Shown in pieces: positions 22,580-34,088 of a stretch of 64,000 nucleotides of DNA. This DNA comes from Cordilura impudica (lineage: Eukaryota; Arthropoda; Insecta; Diptera; Scathophagidae): contig OY821520.1 of NCBI GenBank assembly GCA_963682025.1, positions 237,284,364-237,348,363 on the forward strand, written 5' to 3'. The first letter of the stretch is position 1; every line of letters begins with the position of its first letter. Position numbers and translations under genes: made by a program. The notes under the pieces were generated by a model that saw only the letters and a program-made list of their open reading frames with translations, was not told the DNA's origin and did not search any database.

Positions 22580-23371
22580 AACAAGTAAGAAAATTATAGT
22601 CGGTCTAGACCGACTATACGATACCCTATACCATGCGTTTAGAAACCCTATCTCTTAGGCAACTAACTGGACATAGAAACTAAGCTAAAACCAAACTTGA
22701 ATGTGATTTTTATTAATTTTTTTGGCTGCAGATATGAAAAAGTTCATATCGGATGCTAAATCTATATAGGGACTAGGTCCAAAAATGGACCGATCTTGAT
22801 CATGTTTGCTAAAGTCTCTTGTATTTTGCAAAAATATATACAAACAAAATTTGAGAAGAATCAGTGCAATATTTTTGTTTTTAATAGATTTAAGTGAAGA
22901 TCGGGAAGCAGCTCTATATGGGATCAAAGGCATCATTTTTGGACTACTCATTAATGGATGTAATGAACGCATACAAACCCAATTTAAGTAAGATCTATAT
23001 GACAATTTGGATCTTATGGCAATTTATGTCGATTTCATACGGGTAATTTGTATGGTTGCTAGGTCTGAACATGGACCGATTCTCACCAATTTCAATAGCG
23101 TTCATCCCATGGCCAATGAAAGCTTATATATCAAATTTCATCAAAATATATTCATATTTGCGACCTGCAGTTTGATTACAAGGTTTACATGGACACACAG
23201 ACGGACGGACGGACGGACGGACGGACGGACGGACATTGTTAAATCAACTCAGAAAGTGATTCTGATTCGATCGGTATAATTAAAGATGGGTCTAGGTCAA
23301 ATATTTTTGGTTGTTACAAACAGCAGCACAAAGTCATTATACCCAAACCACATAGTGGAATAGGGTATAAA
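22580..23371 (+). mobile_element. Helentron-like element type 1, copy 3
   Basis: Full-length copy with the AGTCGGTCTAGACCGACT start palindrome, the longest (GACG)n run of the set (23199-23233) and the 3' hairpin with one mismatch (CATAGTGGAATAGGG). It sits inside the minisatellite of copy a of the TIR element, so it is younger than that array. Confidence 0.85.
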
Positions 23372-23907
23372 AATTAAGAATAAAAAATGAAAAATGAAAA
23401 AAAAAATTAAAAATGGAAAATAAAAAATTAAGAATAAAAAATGAAAAATAGAAAATTAAAAATAAAAAATGAAAAACAAAAAATGAAAAATAAAAAATGA
23501 AAAATAAAAAATGAAAAACGAAAAATGAAAAACGAAAAATGAAAAACGAAAAATGAAAAACAAAAAATGAAAAAAAAAATAAATAAAAATGGAAAATAAA
23601 AAATTAAGAATAAAAAATGAAAAATGAAAAATAAAAATTGAAAAATGAAAAATAAAAAATTAAAAATTAAAAAAAAAAATTTAAAAAAAAATAAAAAAGT
23701 AAAATGAAAAATAAAAAATAAAAAATGAATAATAAAAAATTAAAACTAAAAAATTAAAGATGAAAAATAAAAAATGAAACATGAAAAATAAGTAATAAAA
23801 AATTAAAAACTAAAATTAAAAATGAATAATGAAAAATTAAAAATGAAAAATAAAAAATGAAAAATAAAAAATTAAAAATAAAAATAAAAAATTAAAAATT
23901 AAAAATT
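23372..23907. repeat. A-rich minisatellite, middle block
   Basis: Continuation of the GAAAAAT/TAAAAA array between the two nested elements, with local AAAACGAAAAATG runs. Confidence 0.8.
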
Positions 23908-24687
23908 AACAAGTAAGAAAATTATAGTCGGTCTAGACCGACTATACGATACCCTATACCATGCGTTTAGAAACCCTATCTCTTAGGCCCAACTAACTGG
24001 ACATTGAAAATAAGCAAAAACCAAATTTGAGTGGGATTTTTATTAATTTTTTTGGCTGCAGATATGAAAAAATTCATATCGGATGCTATATCTATAAAGG
24101 GACTAGGTCCAAAAATGGACCGATCCTGATCATGTTTGATAAAGTCTCTTGTATTTTGCAAAAATATGTACAAACAAAATTTGAGAAGAATCAGTTCAAT
24201 ATTTTTGTTTTTTAATAGATTTAAGTGAAGATCGGGAAGCAGCTCTATATGGGGTCAAAGGGATCATTTTTGGACTACTCATTAGTAGATGTAATGAACG
24301 CATACAAACCCAATTTGAGTAATATCTATATGACAATTTGGATCTTATGGCAATTTATGTCGATTTCATATGGGTAATTTGTATGGGGGCTAGGTCTGAA
24401 CATGGACCGATTCTCACCAATTTCAACAGCGTTCATCCCCTGGCCGATAAAAGCTTATGTACCAAATTTCATCAAAATATATTCATATTTGCGACCTGCA
24501 GTTTGATTACAAGCTTTACATGGACACACAGACGGACGGACGGACGGACATTGTTAAATCAACTCAGAAAGTGATTCTGATTCGATCGGTATAATTAAAG
24601 ATGGGTCTAGGTCAAATATTTTTGGTTGTTACAAACAGCAGCACAAAGTCATTATACCCAAACCACATAGTGGTATGGGGTATAAAA
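23908..24687 (+). mobile_element. Helentron-like element type 1, copy 4
   Basis: Full-length copy in the same orientation as copy 3, with a shorter (GACG)n (24531-24550). Arrays on both sides are the same minisatellite, so the insertion was independent of copy 3. Confidence 0.85.
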
Positions 24688-24934
24688 ATGAAAAATTAAA
24701 AATGAAAAATTAAAAACAAAATATGAAAAACGAAAAATAAAAAATAAAAAACGAAAAATTAAAAATTAACCGGTTAAAATAATAATAAATATTTTAACAT
24801 TAACAGAGCCCCTGCAGTTGATTGCTATAAGTGATACATAGATGGCGCTTTCTGTTTGATTTTAAGAAAGTGCTATAAAAAAATCTTTAATTACTAGATG
24901 TTTACACATCTCCCCTGCGATCGGAGTCACATTA

Positions 24935-25969
24935 TTTTTTTTTTTATTTTACGTTACACTACAAAAAAAATTGTTTATACATTGTTATATTTTTCAGCGG
25001 CACAAATTTGTTTCAAATTTTTAGATGACGATTTCAAATATGTGTGGAACTCTTGGCAGGATTTTTTAATATTAACTTTAATAATTAACATAGCCTTAAG
25101 CACTGATACCCTTAATTGAGTTTTATCTTCGGTCCACAACTTGTTCAACAAAGAAAACACACGTTCAACCGGCGCATTTGTACCAGGCAAACATAAAATA
25201 TATTCAACTATAATTTGAAAATTTGCATGGTTTAGGTAATTGCTTTTAAATACTTCCACCCAACGATTTTCCATAGAAATATTTTGTTGATTTCATTCAT
25301 CAATTTTCTGCGATGTTACGTATTTAGATACGAGTGAATTGATATCTTCGTTTTCGATCAATATATCTACAACTTTTTGAACATCTTCCCACTGTGGTAC
25401 TTCTTTTAAATTTGCCCAATAATTTTGTTATAAACAGTCCATTGCTCTAAATACTCTCGCCTAGTTTTATAAAATTCTTTAGCGTTAATTTTCACGAAAT
25501 TCTCGTCAACATCGATGTAACCATCTTCTTTTAATTTTTCAAGTAAGCCACGGACTGAATATGGAAGAAAGTGAGTTGTCTCTTTCTGGAACAAATTCTC
25601 TTTTAATTTGTTAATTTCACTTGCTGCTTCAATTTTTTCACAATTTATACATTACAAGTTTCTACAGCAGCTAAAGAATCCAAGGGAGGCGGACACACAG
25701 GAAAAAAGGTGTGACATTTATAAAAATTATAGTGAAATTTTACACAGTTTTGTGGTAATTAAACGACTACATAAAATTTACGATAAATTTTGTTTCACCC
25801 CGTCAATTTAAATTGTTTTAAGTCTTTTTAGTGTCTAAGCAAATCTGACTCAACACGATAAAATTGTTTAAAAAAAAAAAACGGAAAAAATTTTGGTACC
25901 GTGAGGATCGAAAAAGTACAATATATTGTCTGGTTGGTACAGTAACAGAAAACATATTTTCCATCCCTG
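24935..25969 (-). pseudogene. hAT transposon relic (C-terminal dimerisation domain and 5' TIR)
   Basis: The minus strand encodes a decayed hAT C-terminus: LPYSVRGLLEKLKEDGYIDVDENFVKIN (25590-25490) and, after stops, YILCLPGTNAPVERVFSLLNKLWTEDKTQL (25200-25110), the typical dimerisation segment. At 25962-25969 the element ends in CATCCCTG, i.e. CAGGGATGG on the minus strand, a hAT-type terminal repeat. The N-terminal zinc finger and catalytic centre are missing, so this is an internally deleted derivative. Its other end is obscured where the TIR-minisatellite element abuts at 24934. Confidence 0.75.
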
Positions 25970-26880
25970 AGTAGGTTAGTTTTTGTTCTGTACGGCACTT
26001 TGACCTCTTCTATATTAAAACTCTTTGGCTAAGTAAAAAACATCACTATAAAAAAAACAATTAATCTATTTTCGTCTCTTGTGTTTCGTAATATATTTAT
26101 TCATACTAGCAGATTCCAGCGCTCGAAATTCGAGAGCAATTTCTAGCCAGCTTTGTTTTTCAACTTAGCCAATTCACAAACCAACACTTTTGTGGTTTAT
26201 TATTATTGTGAATGAAGATAACAAACTCATTAACAAACACTTTAACAAATTTAGGAAAACACATAGCATATGTATAATTTTATGTATGTGTTAGTAGCAA
26301 CTTTAAATGCAATTTACTCAAAATAAAGGAAAAAATTAAAAGATCTGCAAAATGGCTAAAAAGAAATTCCTTTCAAATAATATACGCTTGATCAAAACCG
26401 GACTAAAACGGTAGAACAAAACATCGGTCACAAGAAATCGCCTAGCCTATTGTTATTATAGATTTATTCATATTCTGCAACAAAGAAAGAAGGAAGATGA
26501 TTTTTGTATTGCTGCATTTCAGGTTAACCAAGCAAATTTTTAGAACTGCAATTTCTATTTTTTGCAATGTTTTTTTTTTTTTTTTTTATTTTATTTTATT
26601 TTGATCATAAGTTTGACGGGCGACGTACAAGTAAACCGCAACATATTCTTATTTTGAGAGGGGGTTACATTTTTAATTTTTTGCTTTTTAAGAACAGTAA
26701 TTTAAGTTTATGTACCATGAATTGATTCAACCAAATTCATAAGAAATTCAGTTAATTCGTTTTAAATATTTTTTAGATGTAATTATACTTATGTATTTTA
26801 ACATATGTACATATATCAAAAAAAAAACTATCTGTGACGAATTTGAAGATTTGTTCTTACATTTTTGAACAAATCGACTA
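25970..26880. other. AT-rich DNA, nothing recognised
   Basis: No coding region seen. A T-rich run is at 26570-26605. Confidence 0.4.
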
Positions 26881-27005
26881 TCTCTTTTTTCGAATTTCTG
26901 AAAACGGGACATTTTTGCGTCTCCGAGTTGTTGTCGGGGACAACGGGACAAAGTAGCTGAAAACGGGACGGTCCCGTTCAAAACGGGACGTATTGTCACG
27001 TTAAG
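26881..27005 (-). repeat. GGGAC-repeat block, possible hAT-element end
   Basis: Five (A)ACGGGAC motifs lie in about 90 bp, including an inverted pair GGTCCCGTT / AACGGGAC near 26968-26990. A short minus-strand frame (NGTVPFSATLSRCPRQQLGD) runs through it. GC content is far above the surroundings. It looks like the terminal part of a DNA transposon, but no partner end is found. Confidence 0.35.
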
Positions 27006-29384
27006 GATGATCTAAATCTTCAGCCGCCAAAAGTAGCGGCAGATATTGTAGCTCAAGAAAATATTGTTTGAAATCATATGTTGTTATTTCAGGATTTGAC
27101 TGCAACTCTTTATTTCGGATTTCCTTAATAAGGTTTCACCAATCTTTGTTGTTTTTAACTAATTTTATTTGTTTTTCTATATTTTTGTGATATTTAAATT
27201 TACTTCTTTGGCACCCTTAGGATTTGAGAGATTTATGTTTATAAGATTATGTAATCTATAATATTAACAGGTAAAGGATTCCTTCTGAACCCTTTTAAAC
27301 TTTTAATTGCCACTGATATTGATCAAAAAATATGCAATTGGAAAGGTATTTATGGTGCAGACGCGCACCATATTTACAGATTTACACACCATCTGGTACA
27401 TTTTTTGAAGTAATATTACTTTAAAGTTGCTACTAACACATAGAGAAAACTATACAATGCTGTGCGTGTGTTTATTAAATTTGTGTTGAATTGTAAATTG
27501 GATAAAATTGATTGGCATACCTTTAGGCGCTTATAAAATTATTTATTAACAAACCCAGTTATTTTATGAATTTTAAAATTTTCTAGTATTTGCACTCGAA
27601 TTTCAAGGGCTGGACTCTGCTAGTTGTAATAGATCTGTTTGCTGTTTATGTTTACTTAACTGTTGATTGATATTTTCCTTGGAAACTTCAGTCTTCCTCT
27701 CATCCCATTCAAGTTTTGGTAGCAATTTCATTGGGTTTTCACATTTACATTTTTTTTTTTTTTTTTTCGTATATACACCTAAATTTACAATTTAAGAAAT
27801 CTTTTTTATTACAAAAAATCTCCAAAATTTTTAGTGCAGATATTTTTGTATATTTTCAGCTAAAATTTTTTTAAGTAAAGAATTATTGTCAAGTTCTGAA
27901 TCCGTTTTTATTCTGATTAAATTGTTGGCATTTTTTTGACTTTAGGCTGATATTTTTTTAATTTTTTTAATTAGTTTTAGTGCAGTTAACTATGAAAATT
28001 AATTTACTCTAGAAAATCTCTGTTCTTCGTATAATCTTTTGTATGGAACAATTAAATATATATGTTACAAAATTTTGTTCATAAATTTAATATATACATA
28101 TATATTTTTTTCCATTTTCATAACCAATTGCATTTTCATTTATTTTCATTTTACAACATTCTCAAATTCTCAAATTAACTTTGACAAAATTTGTTATCAA
28201 TTGATTCAATTCACCAATGAATGTGTTCTTATATGATCAGATCACACTTTATTTTCCACCACGAAGCCTTCTTTCTATAGATTCCAAGTTATATATCCTT
28301 ATGCACATATATCGTTTACTGATTTACCACTACCGCTTATAAACCCTTTTTGTACACCCATTCATTATATACAGACCAAAATTCTGGCATTGCTCATGGA
28401 ACTAGCTGCCCTTAGTATTACTGTTTTTGTCTCTAGATTTTCTTATATCAAATCCCACTTTAAGTGTCGATTTTATAAATTCATCTAATGGCTGCTGCAG
28501 TTTTCCTATTCTAATGTTCAAAATCCCCCGTTAGGATCAAATTTTCTGCGTCTTTTTATTTATTAAAAATCTCCTAGTAGCTTCGAGTGTAAATTCTAAG
28601 AAATTTTATTTTTATTCAATTTTTTTTCTTTCAAGGTCTTTTTAATCTATGTATACTATATATATAATAAATTTATGAATATTTAAATAAAGTTCATTAA
28701 ATTGTGAATTTTTAAACAAAATTCATTAAATTGTGAATTTTGATATAAAATAAAATTCATTAAACTTCATTATAAATATTTGATGAACACACAGAAGAAA
28801 TATAACTGGAATAGGTAATAAATAATTTTATAAGAGGCTAAAGGTATGCTAATCAATCTTACGCAATTCACAGTTCAACACAGGGCGATTAAAATGTACT
28901 CTTTTTTCAAACCATCAATAATAAATGCACAGGCAACGAATTGTGAATTGGCTAAAAATAATTAGCATAATTTTTAGGCTCTTATAAAATTAGTTATTAT
29001 AAATATTTTATTTTATTTAGTATATTTTAAACACATCTTATACATAATCTAAAACTATGCCAACTTTCACACTCCTCCATGCACGCATTTTGTTTAAAAA
29101 TTGGTCGAAAGATTTACCTTCACGTTTTCATATATAGATACACGGCTGTAAAAAATAACTAAAATCTTTGCAACGAGTTCAGATTAAGGCTCTAAAAACA
29201 GTATTTAACATAGCTTTACTGTATTCATACCTTTACTGTATTCCTTTTGCCAGGATATAGTGAAGAATGTTTTACTTAAAGAGGTTAATATGAACTACAG
29301 TTATCAGTCTTTGTTTCCAAGTCGTTGGAAAATATTTGATCACAAATACAATTACTTTTCTAACGAATCAAACCACAAAACAAG
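27006..29384. other. AT-rich DNA, nothing recognised
   Basis: No gene seen. Short repeats of TTCATTAAATTGTGAATTT occur at 28690-28770. The rest is low-complexity AT. Confidence 0.4.
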
Positions 29385-29449
29385 CAAGTAAGAGTCTTAA
29401 ATTCGGCTGTGCCGAATTTTTTTGATACCCTCCACCTGAGTCTTTAATT

Positions 29450-31020
29450 TTTTAACTTTAAATTTTTAATTTTTAATTCTTAATTTTTAATTTTTAATTT
29501 TTAATTTTTAATTTTTAATTTTTAATTTTTAATTTTTAATTTTTAATTTTAATTTTTAATTTTTAATTTTTAATTTTTAATTTTTAATTTTTAATTTTTA
29601 ATTTTTAATTTTTAATTTTTAATTTTTAATTTTTAATTTTTAATTTTTAATTTTTAATTTTTAATTTTTAATTTTTAATTTTTAATTTTTAATTTTTAAT
29701 TTTTAATTTTTAGTTTTTAATTTTTAATTTTTAATTTTTAATTTTTAGTTTTTAATTTTTAATTTTTAATTTTTAATTTTTAATTTTCAATTTTTAATTT
29801 TTAATTTTCAATTTTTAATTTTTAATTTTTAATTTTTAATTTTTAATTTTCAATTTTTAATTTTTAATTTTTAATTTTTAATTTTTAATTTTTAATTTTT
29901 AATTTTTAATTTTTAATTTTTAATTTTTAATTTTTAATTCTTAATTTTTAATTTTTAATTTTTAGTTTTTAATTTTTAATTTTTAATTTTTAATTTTTAG
30001 TTTTTAATTTTTAATTTTTAATTTTCAATTTTTAATTTTCAATTTTTAATTTTTAATTTTTAATTTTTAATTTTAAATTTTACATTTTTAATTTTTAATT
30101 TTTGATTTTTAATTTTTAATTTTTAATTTTCAATTTTTAATTTTTAATTTTTAATTTTTAATTTTTAATTTTTAATTTTTAATTTTTAATTTTTAATTTT
30201 TAATTTTTAATTTTTAATTTTTAATTTTTAATTTTTAATTTTTAATTTTTAATTTTTAATTTTTAATTTTTTATTTTTAATTTTTAATTTTTAATTTTTA
30301 ATTTTTAATTTTTAATTTTTAATTTTTAATTTTTAATTTTTAATTTTTAATTTTTAATTTTTAATTTTTAATTTTTAATTTTTAATTTTTAATTTTTAAT
30401 TTTTAATTTTTAATTTTTAATTTTTAATTTTTAATTTTTAATTTTTAATTTTTAATTTTTAATTTTTAATTTTTAATTTTTAATTTTTAATTTTTAATTT
30501 TTAATTTTTAATTTTTAATTTTTAATTTTTAATTTTTAATTTTTAATTTTTAATTTTTAATTTTTAATTTTTAATTTTTAATTTTTAATTTTTAATTTTA
30601 AATTTTTAATTTTTAATTTTTAATTTTTAATTTTTAATTTTTAATTTTTAATTTTTAATTTTTAGTTTTTAATTTTTAATTTTTAATTTTTAATTTTTAG
30701 TTTTTAATTTTTAATTTTTAATTTTTAATTTTCAATTTTTAATTTTTAATTTTCAATTTTTAATTTTTAATTTTTAATTTTCAATTTTTAATTTTTAATT
30801 TTTAATTTTTAATTTTTAATTTTTAATTTTTAATTTTTAATTTTTAATTCTTAATTTTTAATTTTTAATTTTTAATTTTTAATTTTTAATTTTTAATTTT
30901 TAATTTTTAATTTTTAATTTTTAATTTTTAATTTTTAATTTTTAATTTTTCATTTTTAATTTTTAATTTTTAATTTTTAGTTTTTAATTTTTAATTTTTA
31001 AGCTTTAATTATTAATTTTT
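29450..31020 (+). repeat. (TTTTTAA)n array, about 1.57 kb
   Basis: About 220 units of a 7-bp TTTTTAA repeat with scattered variants (TTTTCAA, TTTTTAG, TTCTTAA). Some variant patterns recur at a distance, e.g. around 29930-30050 and 30660-30790, which indicates segmental duplication within the array. Confidence 0.95.
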
Positions 31021-32398
31021 AATTTTTTGTTATCATTATTAATTTATCATCTTTCATTACTCATTTTTCAATCTTAATTTTTCATGTTCCATTTTTCAAT
31101 TTTCATTTTACACTTTCCATATTCCATTTTTCATATTTCAGTTTCCATTTTCCATTTTAAATTTTTCATTTTGTAATTTTTCATCTTTCATTTTTTAATT
31201 TTCGTTATTCATTTTCCACTTTCCATTCTTAATTTTTCAATTTCCATTTTCCATTTTTTATTTTTCATTTTTCATTTTTCATTTTTCAATTTCCATTTGC
31301 CATTTTTCATTTTTCAATTTTCATTTTCCATTTTCCATTTTCCATTTTTTATTTTCCATTTTTAATTTTTCATTCTTCAATTTTCATTTTCCATTTTCAT
31401 TTTTCAATTTTCATTTTCCATTTTTAATTTTTCAGTTTTCGTTTTCCATTTTCCATTTCCCATTTTTCATTTTTCCATTTCCATTTTCCATTTTGCGTTT
31501 TCCGTTTTCTATTTTTCATTTTTCATTTTTAATTTTCATTTTTCAATTTTCATTTTCCATTTTCATTTTTCATTTTTCATTTTTCATTTTTAATTTTTCA
31601 ATTTCAATTTTCTATTAGTCATTTTTCATTCTTCAATTTTCATTTTCTATTTTTCAATTTTCATTTTCCATTCCCCATTTTTTATTTTTTCATTTCCATT
31701 TTTCATTTTTCAATTTTCATTTTCCATTTTTAATTTTTCAGTTTTCTTTTTCCATTTTCCATTTCCCATTTCCCATTTTTCATTTTTCCATTTCCATTTT
31801 CCATTTTGCGTTTTCCATTTTCTATTTTTCATTTTTCATTTTTTAATTTTCATTTTTCAATTTTAATTTTCCATTTTTCATTTTCAATTTTCATTTTTCG
31901 TTTTTCATTTTCATTTTTCATTTTTCATTTTTCAATTTTCAATTTCCATATTTCAATTTTCATTTTCCATTTCCCATTTTTTATTTTTCCATTTCCATTT
32001 TCCATTTTTCATTTTTAATTTTTTAATACTCATTTTTCAATTTTCATTTTCCATTTTTCATTTTCATTTTCCATTTTTCATTTTTAATTTTTCAATTTCC
32101 ATTTTCTATTAGTCATTTTTCATTCTTCAATTTTCATTTTCCATTTTTCATTTTTCAATTTTCATTTTCCATTTTTAATTTTCCATTTCCATTTCCCTTT
32201 TTCAATTTTCATTTTCCATTCTCCATTTTTCATATTTCAGTTTTCGTTTCCATTTTCCATTTTCCATTTTTCATTTTTCAATTTCATTTTCCGTTTTTCA
32301 TTTTGCATTCTCCATTTTTTCATATTCTATTTTACATTTTTCATTTTCCGTTTTCCGTTTTCCGTTTTTCATTTTCCATGCTCAATTTTCTATTTTCC

Positions 32399-32430
<32 letters not shown>

Positions 32431-32610
32431 TTCATTTTTCAATTTTCTTTTTTCATTTTCCATTTTTCATTTTCCATTTTCTATTCTCTATTTTTCATTT
32501 TCTATTTTACATTTTCCATTTTCTGTTTTTCATTTTCCATTTTTCATTTTTATTTTTCATTCTCCATTTTCCATTTTCATTTTCCATTGGAAAATTTCCA
32601 TTTTTCGTTT
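31021..32610 (+). repeat. Degenerate TTTTCAT/TTTTCCAT array
   Basis: Same strand bias (T-rich on plus) but the unit has changed to TTTTCATTTT(T/C)CAT-like 7-14-mers. Long translations of Phe/His/Ser/Ile are by-products of the repeat. Confidence 0.85.
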
Positions 32611-33144
32611 TTATTTTTTCTTTCATATTGGCGATTTTTTTTATTATAACGTGATAACGATAAAAAAAAATAAGTAGCAATACTACTAACACATGAGCTA
32701 TGTTCTGTGTTCTTGGTATTGTTAATATATATGCATATTATTTTTGTGACATTTTTTTATGTTGTTGTACAATTATTATGTTCAACCACTAAACTGTTAC
32801 AACAAACACACTGGGTTTTATGTTATTTTTTTTAGAGATATCTACATATTTTTGCTCGCATCTAATCACAATGATGCCCGATGTAGCCCATTTTCAACAC
32901 CAACCTGTTGGGAATTATGGCAAATGATATTTTTGTAACCTTATCCAGTTAGATGGCTTTTTTTGTGAATGAGCGTGATTTCAACAGACAGACGGACAGA
33001 CGGACATCGCTATATCGACTCGAGCTGTGATAAGGATCAAGAATATCTATACTTTATGAAGTCGGAAATTAGTTTTTCAATGCGTTACAAATGGAATGAC
33101 AAACCTAATATACCCTCCGCCACTGACGTGTGGGGGGTATAAAA

Positions 33145-34088
33145 ATAGAGTTTCTTAGTGGAATTGCATAATTTATCTCAAAATTTGAAAAACGCTCAGA
33201 TAATTTCAGTTTTTGAGTCAAGCTTGAGAAAATATTTATTACAAAACCTTGAATATTCATAAATACACAATTTTATCACATATTTTATTATTGTTAACTA
33301 ATTTTGTGCCAACTCTCCTCAATAATGTCATTTGACGCTGAGGCTTTTATATACAAATTTGTTGAACAAAATATTAAAAGTAAATAAAATTTAAAAACTA
33401 AAAATGAGAACAAGAACTGAAGTTATAATCATTCAAACTGTGCATATGTTTTTGGTGTGCCAAAATTTTCTGTGACATCCCCGCTTTAGAACCCACCAAA
33501 TCCCAATTGTCTGGCAACATTCGAAGCATATGAGGTTTTTATGAACGTTGAATTCGTTTTGTCCGTGTTAAGTTTAAGTTCAAACGCCAACAGCGAACAT
33601 ATTAAAGCAAACACCAAAAAATTATACAAATGCTCAGTTAGTTGTTTTAACAAATGGCCAAAACGAACCAGTTTTTTGCCAGCAATTTTGGCTAGATCTT
33701 TTTGTGAGTGTTAAGGAGAGCGCTACAAACAAAATTTGCTTATTAAGAACTAAACGATTCAAAAATTAATTTTAAGAAGTTTAGCTAGACAACCAAAGCT
33801 CAGCTATATTAAAAACGCTATACAAAACACGTCTTGAACACATTAATAGTTTAGATTCTCAGCACAACGGTTGATTAACGGGGTTGCTGCTGACAAAGAA
33901 CGGTGTAGTGGTTCTTAAGACAAGGAAACAAAAAAATTAAATTTTAAATTTTTATTATGTTTTAAATTAATGTAGACCCAAATTTTTGGAAGTGAAAGAA
34001 AAGAAATCTTAAGCTAGAGCTTGTGGAAGTGAAACGTTAGTGTGAAATCTGTATAAGAAAAAGAACCGTTAAACAAAAAAAAAAAAAA
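33145..34088. promoter_or_regulatory. Upstream region of GMC gene 2
   Basis: No gene. It should contain the promoter and 5' leader. An initiator-like TCAGTT occurs near 33633, but no TATA box or DPE is convincing. The A run at 34072-34088 sits directly before the ATG. Confidence 0.3.

Larger units (their letters stand above)
21427..24934 (-). mobile_element. TIR-minisatellite element, copy a (3.5 kb)
   Basis: Minus-strand copy of a family also seen at 38493-41577 and 52531-53326. One end carries TGATGTGTAAACATCTATAA followed by CGCAGGGGG. The other carries AGATGTTTACACATCTCCCC and GACTCCGATCGCAGGGG (minus-strand sense). Inside each end are about 100 bp conserved among copies, including AAAATCAAACAGAAAGCG and TGTATTGG(T/A)GAAAAAA. 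The centre is AT minisatellite with no protein. The superfamily is unknown. Confidence 0.7.
29385..33144 (+). mobile_element. Helentron-like element type 2, copy A (3.8 kb, array-bloated)
   Basis: Starts CAAGTAAGAGTCTTAAATTC with the hairpin TTCGGCTGTGCCGAA and GATACCCTCCACC. It ends with a conserved block of about 450 bp (from about 32640) that contains CAGACAGACGGACAGACGGACA (split GACG core), CTATATCGACTCGAGCTGTGA and the 3' hairpin around TACCCTCCGCC...GTGGGGGGTATAAAAA. Between these ends lie about 3.2 kb of tandem repeats. The architecture (5' inverted motif, GACG core, 3' hairpin, no coding) is that of DINE-1/Helentron-associated elements, which are usually well under 1 kb. Confidence 0.8.

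Noticed and set aside
29450..31020. CRISPR-like array
   Set aside because: Units are 7 bp without unique spacers, in a eukaryotic transposable element context.
31806..32677. Phe/Ile/His/Ser-rich open frames here and at 21825, 22356, 38261, 52718, 58941, 59329 and 63281
   Set aside because: These are translations of TTTTCAT/TTTTTAA arrays with no complexity of their own.
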